A DNA stretch of 64,000 nucleotides from Sipunculus nudus (GCA_026874595.1 CM049308.1:45145327-45209326); one strand, 5' to 3'. Positions 44,947-58,576 are shown, counted from the stretch's first letter. Numbers and translations are program-made. The notes: generated by a model from the sequence alone, not told the origin.

Positions 44947-47380
44947 AGCTCAGCTGACTTTCAGTCATGCTGGGCTATAGCGATGGGTCTTTGTCCGTCG
45001 TCCTTCCGTCTGTCCGTCCGGCTGGCCGGCCGGCCGTTAGCAGGGCACGGATCGTAACTGTAGGGGCTAGGGCCATGAACCCTATGCAGTCTTAGAGGTT
45101 ATAAAAAGATCTCCTTGCAAACCTGAAATTAGGTCACTGCGACCTATATTCTCGAAGTTATGGGGTGTGTTTGCACCCCACAGAAATAACTCTTTGAGAC
45201 AAAATTTTCATCCCAAACCTTCCATCTTTCACATACAGCTCACCTACCAACAGGGGAAGAACCATAATTTTTTTTAGGTCAAAAGGTCAAAGGTCAAGGT
45301 CACAGGAGCCTCTTCTTTGAAAAGACTGTGGATGCATTTTAAGCCAACCCTTTCATCCCAATTCTTTGATTTTTCACATATAGCTCACCTACTAAGTTAG
45401 AGAAGAATCCTATAGATTTTGAGGTCACAAGGTCAAAGGTCAGGGTCACAGGATCCACTTCTTTGAAAAGGTTGTGGACACATTTCAAGCTAGACTTTTC
45501 ATTCCAAACCTTCCAGCACTGATATCACTTCTCTGCCAACAGGGGAAAAGACCTGTTGATTTTGAGGTCAAAGGTCAAGTTCACAGCACCCACTTCTTGC
45601 GTGGAGTCATTTTCAGGCAAACTTTTCAATCTGTACCTTCCATCTGTCATATATGGCTTACCTACCAATAAGGGAAGAAGCCTATTGATGTTGAGGTCAA
45701 AAAGTCAAAGGTCAAGGTCACAATATTTAATTGTTCTAAATGCTTGTGAGCATATTTCAAGTGTAACTGTTCAACCCAAACCTTCAGTCTTTCACATATG
45801 CCACATCTGTGCATCACTCAGTTTGACTCAAACTTCATATTTATGGGTCTTTTTGCTTGAATAAATAACTTATTGATTTTGGGGTCAGCTGGTCAGCAGG
45901 TTAAAGGTTGCAGGTCAAAGTTATTCATCCATTGGTTGCCAAGTAATTACACCAGATTTAAGTGGTTAGTAGTTACCCATCATTTAGAAAGAATCCAGTT
46001 GATATATGGGCAAAAGGCCAAGGTCATAGGTCAGGGATGTTCACAATTACTTATTTTATAGACCATCTCTATTTTTCTTGTATATGTAACCATCCCACTC
46101 CAGCTGGTACATCTCCCTGTGTGGCTGTAATTGTGAGTGACACTGGTGACATATGACTCCCTTTTGTATCAGCCTATTAAGTGATAAGGCTCAGTGATAA
46201 GTACCTCGTTACTTCATAACAAAAACACTGTTGTCAGAATGCTTCAGCCAGGCATTAAGACTATGAGAGTATAGTATTAAGGTTTAGCTACTGATTTATA
46301 AGATGATGGGAACATTTTGCAGTTTATTTTATGGAATCCTAGCAATAAACTTAGTTTCCTAGATATCTGAATATTTTAATATATATCACCACATATAAAA
46401 GCAAGTGTTTGTTCTCATAATATGTGGATGTGTACCTTGATTTAGGATGGCTTTTTGTTTTATTTCAAGACTCTTAGTCATGCTTTCTGCATTTCTTTTC
46501 TTTCAGGTTTGGCAGTTTACCTACCCTGCTGACCCCATTGAAAAGCAGAGTGATAATAAAAAATATTGGACTTACACTTTTTACAATTGCTTATCTATAA
46601 ATCTGATATGAGGGCCTGGACATGCCTTTTGAATTATTTTGGGCATTCATTACTGGATAATTTGCCCAAGTTTGGTCTCTTATTTGAGAATGTGGGATAT
46701 CAAATGTCATACTTGTCAGAAATCCATAATGTCTGCTAGTTAGCCACCTTAGAAATTCTTTCTTCAGTGCAGTTTCAGTAATTTTTCTTTAATGTTTGGT
46801 CCGATTTAGAGAATGTTTGTTGTCTGATTTCAGACTTGTCAGAAGTCCAATATGGCCACCAGGCAACCATCTTTTAATTCCTTTTGATCATATTATCTCA
46901 AGAACAGTTAAAGTGAATGCAGTTGGATGTATATTTATGTAATCTTGTAAAGGATTGGGTCAAATATTTCTGAATAAATATTACCATCATTTATAAAAGT
47001 GCAGTACAGTTGGCTTGTATTGAATAAAAATTCATACAGAAGCACCTGTTTCTCAATAATTCTTGCATGTATTTCCTTGATTTTTGCTATATATTTTGAT
47101 CTTATATTTTCCCTTTGTGGTGTTCCTTTGAGACTGACAGGTTACAAGCAAGCTGTTGGAATAGTTCCTAATAGCTTAACAATCATGCATTTTCCTCAGA
47201 CCATCAATTCACTGTGTTTTAACCAGACATAGGTGATATATATTTCTGTTGTCATAGAAAATTTTCAACAAATTGGCAAATTGGTTATTCAAAATTTGAC
47301 TGGAAGTTGTGAATCTCAGTCCATGATGTCACAGGTCATGCTTGGCAGCTGAGCGTCATGACCCGTGGGTCACTTGTTTT
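44947..47380 (+). mobile_element. Complete family A element carrying an E array
   Basis: The start is AGCTCAGCTGACTTTCAGTCATGCTGGGCT with a GTCCGTC/GGCCGGCCGGCC stretch; the end is CAGCTGAGCGTCATGACCCGTGGGTCACTTGTTTT. It is inserted in the A monomer array at a T-tract. The interior has an E array (45180-45920), then about 1.4 kb of AT-rich sequence with a two-copy block (ACTTGTCAGAARTCC, near 46708 and 46848). It shares termini with the 335-bp-array elements but has a different body. Confidence 0.75.
45180..45920 (+). repeat. E tandem array (second copy) with DR1 motifs
   Basis: AGGTCAAAGGTCAAGGTCAC-like cores lie near 45285, 45430 and 45568, and at about 45705 as AAGTCAAAGGTCAAGGTCAC. Units also have CATCCCAAACCTTCCATCTTTC and ATATAGCTCACCTACCAA. 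The unit length is about 125-145 bp. Confidence 0.8.
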
Positions 47381-48037
47381 CTCTTTTTTTCAGACCTGCA
47401 ATGAAACTGTCATCTGTTAGCAGGGCTTAAATCATAGCCTCTGGACCTGGAATCTTCAAAATTAATATCTAGGGAGGTACATTAAAAATCTCCTTGAAAA
47501 CCTGAAATTAGGTCTCTGTTACCCATATCCTTCGAGCTATGGGGCTCCGAAGTACCCCCCCAGAATAATGCAAAATTTGATACAAAAGCTCAAGTATCTG
47601 AATAACTACTCCATTGATCACCATGATTCTTTGCATGAATATTGATCACAGGATGTTCCATCACTTCCTGCAGACTGGTGGCACCACCTGTATTTTTTCC
47701 AATTTTCATGATTTTTTTTTTCTTTTTTGAGACCTGCAATGAAACTCATCTGTTAACTAGACACATCATAACCGCTGGACCTTGAATCTTCTCACTTCAA
47801 ATCAAGGGAGGTCCATGAATAATCTTCTTGGAAACCAGAAATTAGGTCTCTGTTACCAAAATTCTTTGAGCCATGGGGCTGTGAAGTACCCCTCCAGAAT
47901 AATCAAAATTTTGATACAAAAGCTCAAGTATCTGAATAACTACTGCATTGACCACCATGATTATGTGCATGAACATTCATCATGGGGTCTTCCATCACCT
48001 GCAGACTGGTGGTGCCACCTGTATTTTTTCCATTTTT
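47381..48037 (+). repeat. Family A 335-bp monomers (outer copy, right part)
   Basis: The array continues after the inserted element with two units (CTGGTGG sites near 47674 and 48007), then is cut at 48037 by another family A start. Confidence 0.75.
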
Positions 48038-49750
48038 AGCCCAGCTGACTGAAAGTCATCTGAGCTATAGCGATCACTCTTTGTCCGTCGTCTGACCGGC
48101 TGTTAACAGGGCACAAATTGTAACCGCTTAACCTGGAATCTTCTAACTTGGCATTCTGGGAGGTCCATAAATAATCTCCTTTGATTGCTATGATTCTTTG
48201 CATGCTTTTTGATCATGGAGTGCTTCATCAGTTCCTGTAGACTGGTGGCTAACACCCCCCCCCCCCCTCTCATGAGGCATGTTGTTTTCAGTGCCATCTC
48301 CTGTCATTGTCATCCTCATCTGTAGGATATCTTGTCACATTTAACATTTTAAGGTATGCATATTTTCTGCCAAAATTTGAAACACTCAATTGTTCATAAG
48401 GAGGAGTTTGAAAACCTGTGACACTGGCCTTCATATTCAAGGTAGAATCTGCCGAAATGTGAAATTTTGTGAACCCCATAGCTTTTGAAGTATTCCACAT
48501 TTTTTTCTCAAATTTGGTACACATATTGTTCCTGCCAAGTTCTTGGAAAATTTAAAAAAAACAGTGACTTTGACCATCACCTTTAAGGTCAAATCTCCCA
48601 AAATGTAATTTTTTTTAACCCCACAACTTTTGAAGTATTAAACATTTTGTCCTCAAATTTGGTACAGCAATTGTTCCTACTAAAACAAGGACAAGATAAA
48701 AACAGTGACCTTGACCTTTCTCTTCAATGTAAAAATTCCCGAAATGTAACATTTTTATGAACCCCACAACTTTTGAAGTATTCCACATTTTGTCCTCAAG
48801 TTAGGGAAACCAATTGTTCCTACCATGTTCTCAGACGAGTTTGAAACCTGGTGACGTTGACCAGGATCTTCAAGGTCAAATCAGTTGAATTTTAGTTATT
48901 GTCTTGTGGACGAGATAACTTTTGAAAGGCTGCATATTTTCCTCCAAAATTTGAAATGCTTATTGTTCCTACCAAAATCTTGGATGTGATAGAAATCCTG
49001 TGACCTTGAACCTAGATCTAAAGGTCAAAACATATGCAATTCTAGGCTTATTGTGACCCCAATAACTTTGCAAGTACTGAGATTTTTCTTCAAATTTGAC
49101 ACAGTAGTTTTTCTGCCAAAGTGTCATCAGAGTTCGAAAGCAGTGACCTTGACCTTCAAAGTCTAATCTGCTGAGATCTAGATTCATTGTTTTGAGATAT
49201 TGCATATTTTACCCCTAATGTTTTGGGATGAACCATAGGGGGGAGACATATATCTGTTTTGCACTGCAAAAACAGAGCCATTCTAGTTTCAACTTTTTTA
49301 CACATTTTTATGTCTATTTTTTGAGAACTTCAAATGAAGCAGTTGTCCATTAACAGGGCACAAATCATGAGTGTTGGACCTAGATTCTTCTAACTGATAT
49401 CCTTAGAGTTCCATGAAAAATATTCTTGGAAAATTGAAATTAGGTCGTGGTTAACTATATTTTGTAAATTAGGGAAGAAAACATGAGCACCAAGTGAGTC
49501 AGGTGGGGCACAATTTGTATCCATTTGGCCTAAAATCCTCATACATGACTTTCAGAGAGGTCCCTAAAAATCTCCTTGGAAACCTGATATGTCACTCTGA
49601 CCCATTTTCTACAAGCTGTGTGAAAGAACTTGATTTTAACACTAAATTAGTCAGGAGGGCATAAATGGTAGCAGCTGTATGTAGATTAAGGTCACTGTAA
49701 CCTATATCTAAGGGATATTGGCAAAATACATGATTTTGACTCTGTTAATG
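48038..49750 (+). mobile_element. Family A start and partial monomers, split by an F element
   Basis: The start hairpin AGCCCAGCTGACTGAAAGTCATCTGAGCT is followed by GTCCGTCGTC and a partial monomer to 48256. The monomer-type sequence resumes at about 49287 (TTTTTGAGAACTTC). It becomes decayed and stops before an oppositely oriented family A end at 49751. Confidence 0.6.
48257..49286 (+). mobile_element. F tandem-repeat element
   Basis: About seven units of 110-140 bp share CAAATTTGGTACA..ATTGTTCCTACC, GTGACCTTGACCTTCAAGGTCAAATC and ACTTTTGAAGTATTCCACATTTT. The end has a GGGGGGAGACATATAT stretch, a CTGTTTTGC/GCAAAAACAG hairpin and ATTCTAG, resembling the C and D ends. The left edge is a poly-C run and is uncertain. 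It is non-coding. Confidence 0.65.
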
Positions 49751-52332
49751 GAACAAATGACCCATGGGTCATGACACTCAGCTGACTGACATGTTGATAA
49801 TTTTCTTGCACAGACAACTAATTAAGATAGGTGGCATCATTGTTCATGCATATTAGCTTACATTCATCAAGACTCATGAAAACAACAAATTTGATGACAA
49901 TCCAACCAGCCTTTCATGAGGAATCTGGCAATTTTTGTGTATTTTGCATTATTTCTGGGGTGCTCAAACATACCCCAAAACTCTGAGAATATAGGTCACT
50001 GTGACCCCATTTCAGGTTTCTGGGGAGAACTTTTGAGGAACTCTAAAGATGTCAAGTTAGAAGATTCTGGGCCCCATGGTTATGATTTGTGCCTTACTTT
50101 GGTATCAAATTTTCAGTTATTCTGAGGGATGCTTATAAGCCCCATAACTCAGAAAATATGGGTAACAGAGACCTTAATTCACATTTCCAAGGAGACTTTT
50201 CACAGATCTCCCTGGATGTTTAAAGATTCTAGGACCAATGGTTACAATTTGAGCCATGTTAAGGGACTACCGCATCTTTGAAGGTCTCATAAATAGCAGA
50301 AAAAAATATGTTAAAATTTTTTAAAAATTTAAGTGGTGCCACCAGACTACAAGAACTGATGAAACACTCCATGATGAAAATGCGTTCAATGAATCAGTGT
50401 GATTAATGCAATAGTTGTTCAGATACTGGAGCTTTTGTATCAAATTTTTAGTTATTCTGGGAGGTATTTCTAAGACCCATAGCTCGGAGGATATGGGTAA
50501 CAGAGACCTAATTTCAGGTTTATATGGAGTTTTTTATGGACCTCCCAGGATGTCAAGAAAGAAGATTCAAGCTCAAATAGTTATGATTTGTGCCCTGTTA
50601 GCAGACGACAACATCTTTGATGGTCTCAAAAATAAAGATAAAAATGCTTAAAGATGTCCAGGTGGCACCACCAGTTTGCAGGAACTGATAAACACTCCAT
50701 GATGGATATGCATGCAAAGAATAAAGCCAATCAATGCACTAGTTGTTCAGATACCAAAGCTTTTGTATCAAATTTTAAGTTATTCCGAGGGGACAATATG
50801 GGTGACAGAGACCTAATTTCAGGTTTCCAAGGAGACTTTTTACGGGCCTAACAACATGTAAAGAAAGATGATTCTAGGTCTAGTCGTTACGATTTTTGCC
50901 CTGTTAACAGATGACTGCATCTTTTAAGGTCTCAAAAAAAGATAAATTAGCAAATAATAAAAAAAATACAGGTGGAGCCACCAGTCCACAGAAACTAATG
51001 AAACATTCTATGATTAATATCCATGCATAGAATCATTGTGATCAATGCATTAGTTGATCAGATACTTGAGCTTTTGTATCAAATTTTCCATTATTTTTGG
51101 GGGTACTTCAGAGCCCCATGGCTCAAAGGATATAAGTAACAGAGACCTAATTTCAGGTTTCCATGGAGACTTTCAAGGGCCTCCCTATGTGTCAAGAAAG
51201 AAGATTCTAGGTCCAGTTGTTATCATTTGTTCCCTGTTAACAGATAACAGCATCCTTAAATTCTCAAAATAGAGAAAAAAATTGTACAAAAATCGAAAAT
51301 ATACAGGTGGCGCCACCAGTCTGCAGAAACTGCTCAAACTACCAATGATAAATATCCATGCAAAGAATCATAGTGATCAATGCATTAGTTGTTCAGATAC
51401 TTCAGCTTTTGTATCAAATTTTCCATAATTCTAGAGGGTACTTCTGAGCCCCATAGCTCAAAGGATATGGGTAACAGAGACCTAATTTCAGATTTCAGAG
51501 AAAACTTTTCATGGGCCTCCCTGCATGTCAAGAATGAAGATTCTAGGTCCAGTGGTTACGATTTGTGCCCTGTTGACAGATGGCCACATCTTTAAAGGTC
51601 TCAAAAATAGAAAAAAAAATAAAACAAATAAAAAAAAATACAGGTGGCACCACCAGTCTGCAGAAACTGATGGAACACCTCATGATCAGTATGTATGCCA
51701 AAAATCATGACCATCAGTGTTGTAGTTATTGAGATACTGCAATTTTTGTATCAAATTTTTCATTTTTCTGGGGGGTATTTGGAGCCATACAGCTTAAAGG
51801 ATATGAGTAACAGAGACCTAATTTCAGGTTTTCATGGAGACTTTTCATGGGTCTCCCTGTGTGTCAAGAATGAAGATTCTAGGTTGAGTTGTTATGATTT
51901 GTGCCCTTTTAACAGATGTTCATATCTTTAATGGTCTCAAAAATAGAGAAAAAAATTCGTAAAAAAACCCGAAAAATTACAGGTTGTGCCACCTGTCTGC
52001 TGAAACTAATGAAATACTCCATGATCAATATCCATGCAAACAATTATGGTTATCTCTGTATTAGTTGTTCAGATACTTCAGGAGACTTTTCAAGGGTCTC
52101 ACTGTGTCTCAAGAATGAAGATTCTAGGTCCAGTCATTACGATTTGTACCCTGTTGACAGATAACTATATCCTTAAAGGTCTGAAAAATGGAGAAAAAAA
52201 ATTTTTTTTTTAATTTGAAAAAAATACAGGTGGCGCCACCAGTCTGCAGGAACTGATGGAACACCTCTGATCAATTTGTATGCCAAAAATCATGACCATC
52301 AGTGTTGTAGTTATTGAGATATTGCAGTTTTT
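49751..52332 (-). mobile_element. Family A element in reverse orientation, with a monomer array
   Basis: The A terminus reads in reverse at 49751-49785 (AACAAATGACCCATGGGTCATGAC...CTCAGCTGAC). The next 250 bp match 1-287 inverted. From about 50080 there are monomers of about 311-336 bp (CTTTTGTATCAAATTTT near 50431, 50760, 51071, 51406, 51742), with palindromes at about 51306 and 52230. The 5' start is missing, cut by the next element at 52333. The many short plus-strand frames here are repeat by-products. Confidence 0.75.
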
Positions 52333-54240
52333 AGCTCAGCTGACTATAAGTCATCTGAGCTATAGTTGTGGTCCTTTGTCCGTCCGTCCGTCCATCTGTC
52401 TGGCAGTCTGTCTGTTTAACTGGCACGTTTTGAAACCATTGGACCTATGAATCTGAAATTCAGCATACCATCAGATATCCCCAAAATCTCCTACCATACT
52501 TAAAATTGGGTCAATCGGACTACGTTCCTTCAAAATATTAAGGAAAAACCTCCGTTTTCCATTAAAAACACATTGTTACACTTCAAGACTGCCTAATATC
52601 AAAACCACTGAACTGATATTGATCATTTTTAATCTATTATTCCTCTATATTTCCTATATACATACCAGAAATTAGTTCAATATTTTTTAAATTTCTTGAA
52701 GATATTGGACCGGACATAATGCACTTTGTAAAAATTCAGGAAATATTTTTACTCCCTTAACTTGAAGGGAGTAGAGACTTTTTTTCAGGTCACTGTGGTC
52801 ACTGTTGGTCATACAGTGCAGCTCTGTATTCTCCCAAGGTTGTTGGCTTAATGTTAGATGTCCCCAAGATCTCCTATCAAACCGAAAACTGGGTCTTTGC
52901 GACTTTGTTCCTTTGAGAAATTAAGGAAAAACCTCAATTTTTTATTAAAAACCTATTTTCACATTTCAGGACAGCCTAACTACGAAACCACTAACCTGTT
53001 TTTCCTTATATTTACCATAAATATTCCTCTATATAGTTCCTGTGTACATGCCAGAAATGAGGTCTGTATTAAATGATTTAAAAAATGTTATGGGCTCAAA
53101 CATAATGCATTTTGTAAAAAATCAGGAAAGATATTTGATCACTTAACACAAAACATTTTAAAGCTATAGACTTTTTTCCAGTTTTATATCTTTAATTAAT
53201 CAAAATTAAATTGTATACCCAAAATTAGATCAAAATCTGTTAAATTTTTTGGTACCTTAAATTTTGCCTAAATTTGACCATGGCACGATTTTTCTTATAA
53301 GTACATTTGATTTAATTTTCAAAGCCAGTTTACATATGGATTTAATCTGATGAATTTTGAATTTGAAAGTATAAGCTTAAAAAATAGTCTAGCTATTGAA
53401 GTTTTTTAGAAGACTTAATGTATTTGTATTTTCTAGCATCATGACCCTACTTTTGTTTACCTGGTATTCCAACAATTGGCATAATGTTAGATGTAATTGT
53501 AAATATTCATATTTTTCCTTACATTTCCTATGTACATACCAAAATTTAGGTCAGTATTGCATAATTTGTTGTAGTTATAGTAATGCAAACATAATGCACT
53601 TTGTAAAAGCTCAGGATATATATTTACTCACTTAACATAAGAATGGCTGAGACTTTTTATCAGGAATATAACATCATTTAATCAAGATTCAATTGTATAC
53701 GGAAAATTAGATCTGAAATTTGCAATTTTTTTAAGTTATTAGCATAAATATAAAATCAGTACCTGAAATTTTGGCCATGGCACGATTTTTTCCTGTAAGT
53801 ACTGTGGATCTTATTTTTACAACATGTACACATAAGGATTAAATCTGTTAAAATCTTAAATTTGAAAAATAAAAGCTGCAAAATTAGGCTAGTTATTGAA
53901 TTTGCTTGGAGGCTCTTGCTGTATTCCCTTACATTGTCAAGCAGTCCACTGAGGTCACTGTAGGTCATTCAATGCAACTCCCTATGCTCCCCAGGCTGTT
54001 ATGTAATCCCATCACTCTGGGCAACCCCTCTCTCTTGTTGAGCTTGATCAGGCTGCCAGCATAAATACCACAGGGAGCCTTTCTCTCCCCCCCCCCCCCC
54101 ACCCCATTCTGTTGACAGACCTGTACTCTAAACAAGATGAATCTTATAATTTCACATTTTTTCAGCGATGAACAGTAACAACAGAGACCCCTCCCTGACC
54201 CACCGCTTCGATACACAGGCGAATATACAAGACAAAGCTT
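52333..54240 (+). mobile_element. Family A 5' end with body G
   Basis: The hairpin AGCTCAGCTGACTATAAGTCATCTGAGCT and (GTCC)n are followed by two rounds of G body, then a CT- and C-rich stretch at about 54085-54105. It is non-coding. Confidence 0.7.
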
Positions 54241-54705
54241 ATAATTTTAATGTTAAAAAAATTCTTTTTGTTGAGACTTGGACAATTTTGATTTTTTTTT
54301 AAAGAAAAAATATTCAGGAATTTAATCCTAATATTTAAATATGGTAAAATATTCGGACCTAATGTAAGTGCTAACTGACAAGATTTAAGAAGATATAAAT
54401 ACTTTGTAGCATTTCGTTCATATTTCTTAAAGTTGGTGGGGCCTAGGTGTGAATAACACTGTTAAACCTAGTTTTTAAAATTAGGAATATTGGTCAAACT
54501 TTGTGGGATTAATTTTTAACTCATATGACCATATATTTAACTTTTGAAAACTTAATTACCTTCACACATTATTTGTTTATGAAATGGAACTTTTATATGA
54601 CACTTACCGTAGGCCCATTTTTTCCCTTGGTGCATCACTAAATGGTTTCAGGCCAAAGGTTGCATTTATTACACAGTTCATATGCTTTAGCTCATGTCCA
54701 TTATT
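54241..54705. other. AT-rich stretch, nothing recognised
   Basis: No ORF, RNA or element end could be identified. Confidence 0.5.
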
Positions 54706-57700
54706 AGCGAACCTGTGAGCTTATGCGATGGTGTGGCGTCGGCTGTCGGCCGTTGTCTGTACGTTAACCCATACTATCTTGAAAATGGCAAGAGGTAGCA
54801 TCACGAAATTTTATGCAAAAAATTAGTCATCTAAAAAACTAAATCGGATTTTGCTTATTTTTTGGCTAACTGCATTTTCTTAGATTTTATAGGGAAAAAG
54901 CTAAAAAAGCTTTAAAAATCTTCTTCTCCGAAATTGTTCAGCCAAATTGTCCAATATTTCACAGAAATGATTCCTGGAATAATCTTTCTCAAGTTTGGTC
55001 GAATGGTATAAGTTCAGTAATTTTTTGCCGAGTTACAGGAAGTTGAACTTAGTCATCTGTCCATAAAAGCATACTAAAATTACAATCTCAGAAACGGCTG
55101 GAGCTATTATCACCAAATTTTATGCCAATGTTGTTCACATGAGACATATCTGAAATTGAGGTATTGGTGGCGCCACCTGCATCGATCTTTTTTGTACGGG
55201 GTTCATCAGTGCCCCTATCATACTGACGGCTACAAAAAACTTCTTCTCTGAAACCATACGGCCAAATAGTTTAATATCGCACAGAAATGATCTTAGGGTA
55301 GTGCTTTCTGAAATTTGTTCAAATGGTCTAAGTTCATTGACTTTTGGCTGAGTTATGGGAAGCTGAATTTAGTCATATGCTGTAACAGCCCATTTTAGCT
55401 CAGTGGCTACAAAGATCTTCTCCTCAAAAACCTCCAATTCTTAAATCTCACACATTACTTATCCTTAGATGTTGATTATTCAAGTTCAAATGGTTTTGGT
55501 TCAGTGATTTTTGGCTGAGTTATGGGAAGCTTAACTTAGCCATTTTGCTGTATTTTCCCATATGAGTTATAAACCTATAAAATTTTTTTTGACTGATCCT
55601 AATGAGGCCAATTTGTTTAATATTTTACAAGAACAATCCCCTGAATAATTCTGATAATAATTGTCTTTATGGTTCCAAAGAATGAATTTTGGCTGAATTA
55701 TAAAGGTTCAATTGAGTCATTTTACCATATATGTTAGCTGTGTGAAGCAGATACACAGATACATCTAGATACATCAAGACTGGCACCAGTTTATCAGCAT
55801 TTATTACATCATGCCTCTAGACATTTAGATTTCAGGTTATCTATGGTTAATATTGACAAGAATGTTATTTAAAAGCTTTTAAAAATGTAGATTTATGATT
55901 TTTAGATATTCCTCATGCCAGGCAATGTTTACAATCACAGCTATACAGCTCTCTGTGGGTATATAAAGACGGCTGTACATGGATTATAAATAATTGGTAT
56001 CCATAGTCAAATTAATTCAAGATTTTGCCATCAGTGAGATGTATCTGTATTACAATTTTGCATTCAATATGCATCTGTATTAATTTTTAGTGAACCTGTG
56101 AACTAATGCGATGGTGTGGCGGCGTTTGTTTTCTGTACGTTTACCCATACTATTTTGAAAATGATTGGAGCTAGCATCATGAAATTTAATGCAAAAAATT
56201 AGCCCTCTGAAAATTTTCTTAAATTTTATAGAGAAAAAGCTAAAAAAAACCTTTAAAAATCTTCTCCTCCGAAACACTCAAGCAAAATTGTTCAATATTT
56301 CACAGAAATGATCTTTTTATACCATCTCCCTCAATTTTGTTCAGAAAGTTGAACTTAGTCATCTGTCCAAAAAACCATACTAAAATGACAGTCTCAGAAA
56401 CAGCCAGAGCTATCATCACCAAATTTTTTGCCAGTGTTGGTCACATGAGTCATATATGAAATTCAGGTATTGGTGGCGCCACCTGAATTGACCTATTTTT
56501 GTACGAGGTCATTGGTCATCTTTACATTAATCCATAATTTTTCAGGAATAGCAGGAGCTACCATTCCCAGATTTTATGCAATAATCTGTCACATATCAAA
56601 TTTTATTGGATTCAGCTTATTTTTTTGCTATCTGCATTTACTTAGATTTTATGAGGAAAAAGCTGACAATATTTTAAAAGTCGTCTTCTTGTAGACAGCC
56701 CAGCCAAATTGTTAAATATTTTACATAAATGATCCCAGAGGCAAGCCCTCTCAAGTTTGTTAAAATGGTTTGTATTTGATGAATTTTAGTGGAGTTACAC
56801 AAATTTGAACAGTCATTCGGCCAAGTAAGCATACTGACATAGTACTCTCAGAAATGACAGATGCTAGCATTACCAAGTATTGTGCAAATGTTGGTCACAT
56901 GACTCATATTTGAAGTTGTAGATTTAGTGGTGCCACCTACATTGACCTTTTTTTATGGGCAAAAAACCTCATAATTTTAGCCTCTTTCAGCTTAATGATG
57001 AAACTGTCAAGTTGAATTGTTCTATTTTTCAAAAGAATTATCCTAGGACATGGTTCTTTCAATCATATCAGAATATACTGAGTTTGTTGATTTTTGGTTG
57101 AGTTGTGAAAAGCTTAAGTTGGTCTTGTGGCCATTATTATGTCTTTTTCAAACTGAGGACTGCAATAGTGTTCTTCTACAAAATTATTATTTCAATTATA
57201 TCTTCTGTAACATTGCACAAAAATTATTCTTAGGTGGCCTTTGTACAAGTTTACTAGAATGATTTTTGGCAGAACTATTGGACCTTTAACAATGAAAGTA
57301 CTGCATCTTTTATTATTCTAGATATTTTGATAAAAAGTTTATGAATATGTCGGCTTGAAAAAAGAAATTTTAACCAAAGTCTTTCAGTATGTGTAAACAG
57401 ATATACCAACAGGCCAAGATTGAATCTGTATCTTTAAATAGGTTGAGAAACTGCCAACTGTTTCAGAATTGGGAACAGATCAAGAGTTCGTTCAGTGCAG
57501 CCAGATATAGGTCAAGAGTTCAATCAGTGCAGCCAAGCACATGGCATGTGATCACCTCATGGGTGACATGTGAACACCTCATGGGCACCATGTGATCACT
57601 TCATGGGTGTCAAGCCCCTCAGGGTAGGGCCCCTGCATGAGCTTATGCAATGGTGTGGCTACTATTTCAGATTTGGCAACAGGCTAGAGGTCAGTCTGGA

Positions 57701-58421
57701 TCTATTTATAGCTTTGGCAGACTGCCAACTGTATCAGATTAGGCAACAGGTCAAGAGTTTACTCAGTGCAGCCAGGCATGGGTCAGGAGTTTACTCAGTG
57801 CAGTAGCTGCATTCTATTTATAGCTTTGGCAGACTGCCAACTGTGTCAGATTATGCAACAGGTCAAGAGTTCACTCAGTGCAGCCAGGTACAGTTCAAAA
57901 GTTCACTCAGTCTGGCCAGGTGCAGGTCATGAGTTCACTCAGTGCAGTAGTCTGAGCAAGCAATTTGTCACAGTTCACTCGGGGCAACAGCCTTTCTCAC
58001 CTAAGCCTGGTCAGCCCCATGCATCAGACTCAAGGTAAGTTTGATGTATTGGCCTAATATTTTGACCTGTCTTTGTGTCTTTGATGGCTTTCTCGCTCAC
58101 AAGACAGGTGTCGCCACCTACCATGACTTTTGCACACGTTTTTCTCAGGAGGGGTTTGATATATCAGTCTGAAATTTGGCGTATGTATATATCTCTGATA
58201 GTTTCGTTGTATACAAGACTGGTGGTGCCAGCTACAATCTTTTTAGTGTTGTGTGCACTCATGCCAGAATTTCAGAAGTGATGTTTGTGTAATTGTTTCT
58301 TATTCAAAATGTTTAGTACTTGCATAGTTCATATACATGAAAAGTAATGGTCCAGCATTGAAGCATTATACCTGGTGTAGTTCCCAATGCACAGGTTCGC
58401 ATTAGGCCTGTAGGCCTTGTT
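54706..58421 (+). mobile_element. Family B element with a second internal B start
   Basis: It starts AGCGAACCTGTGAGCTTATGCGATGG and ends GCACAGGTTCGC-ATT-AGGCCTGTAGGCCT-TGTT. A second start-like sequence (AGTGAACCTGTGAACTAATGCGATGG) lies at 56089, giving a partial duplication of the 5' body. Palindrome sites lie near 55168 and 56473. It lacks both C insertions found in other B copies and so supplies the empty sites near 55660 and 58240. Confidence 0.75.
57480..58000 (+). repeat. Minisatellite-like repeats in family B
   Basis: Several copies of AGGTCAAGAGTTCACTCAG and GTGCAGCCAGG occur. Three units of about 22-27 bp (CATGTGATCACCTCATGGG type) lie at about 57540-57610. CTTTGGCAGACTGCCAACTG also recurs. 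Confidence 0.7.
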
Positions 58422-58576
58422 CTATAATTTACAGAGTTTCATTTAAGCTGGGCCATTTTCTCTTAGCTTTTCAAATGGTAATATACATGGAAAAACCATA
58501 AGAAATAAAAATATTTTGCAGTTACTAATATTTTTCAAAATTCAGCTGAGCAATGTGACCCATGGGTCCCTTGTTT
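58422..58576 (+). mobile_element. Family A 3' end
   Basis: The A terminus CAGCTGAGCAATGTGACCCATGGGTCCCTTGTTTT closes here. It abuts a G body at its T-tract (TTTTTCCTGTAACTG), the same kind of site as at 11074/15230. Confidence 0.65.

Noticed and set aside
46505-46600. Possible 3' exon after TTTCTTTCAG at 46505
   Set aside because: It lies inside a family A element, is about 30 codons long and has no partner exon or recognisable motif.
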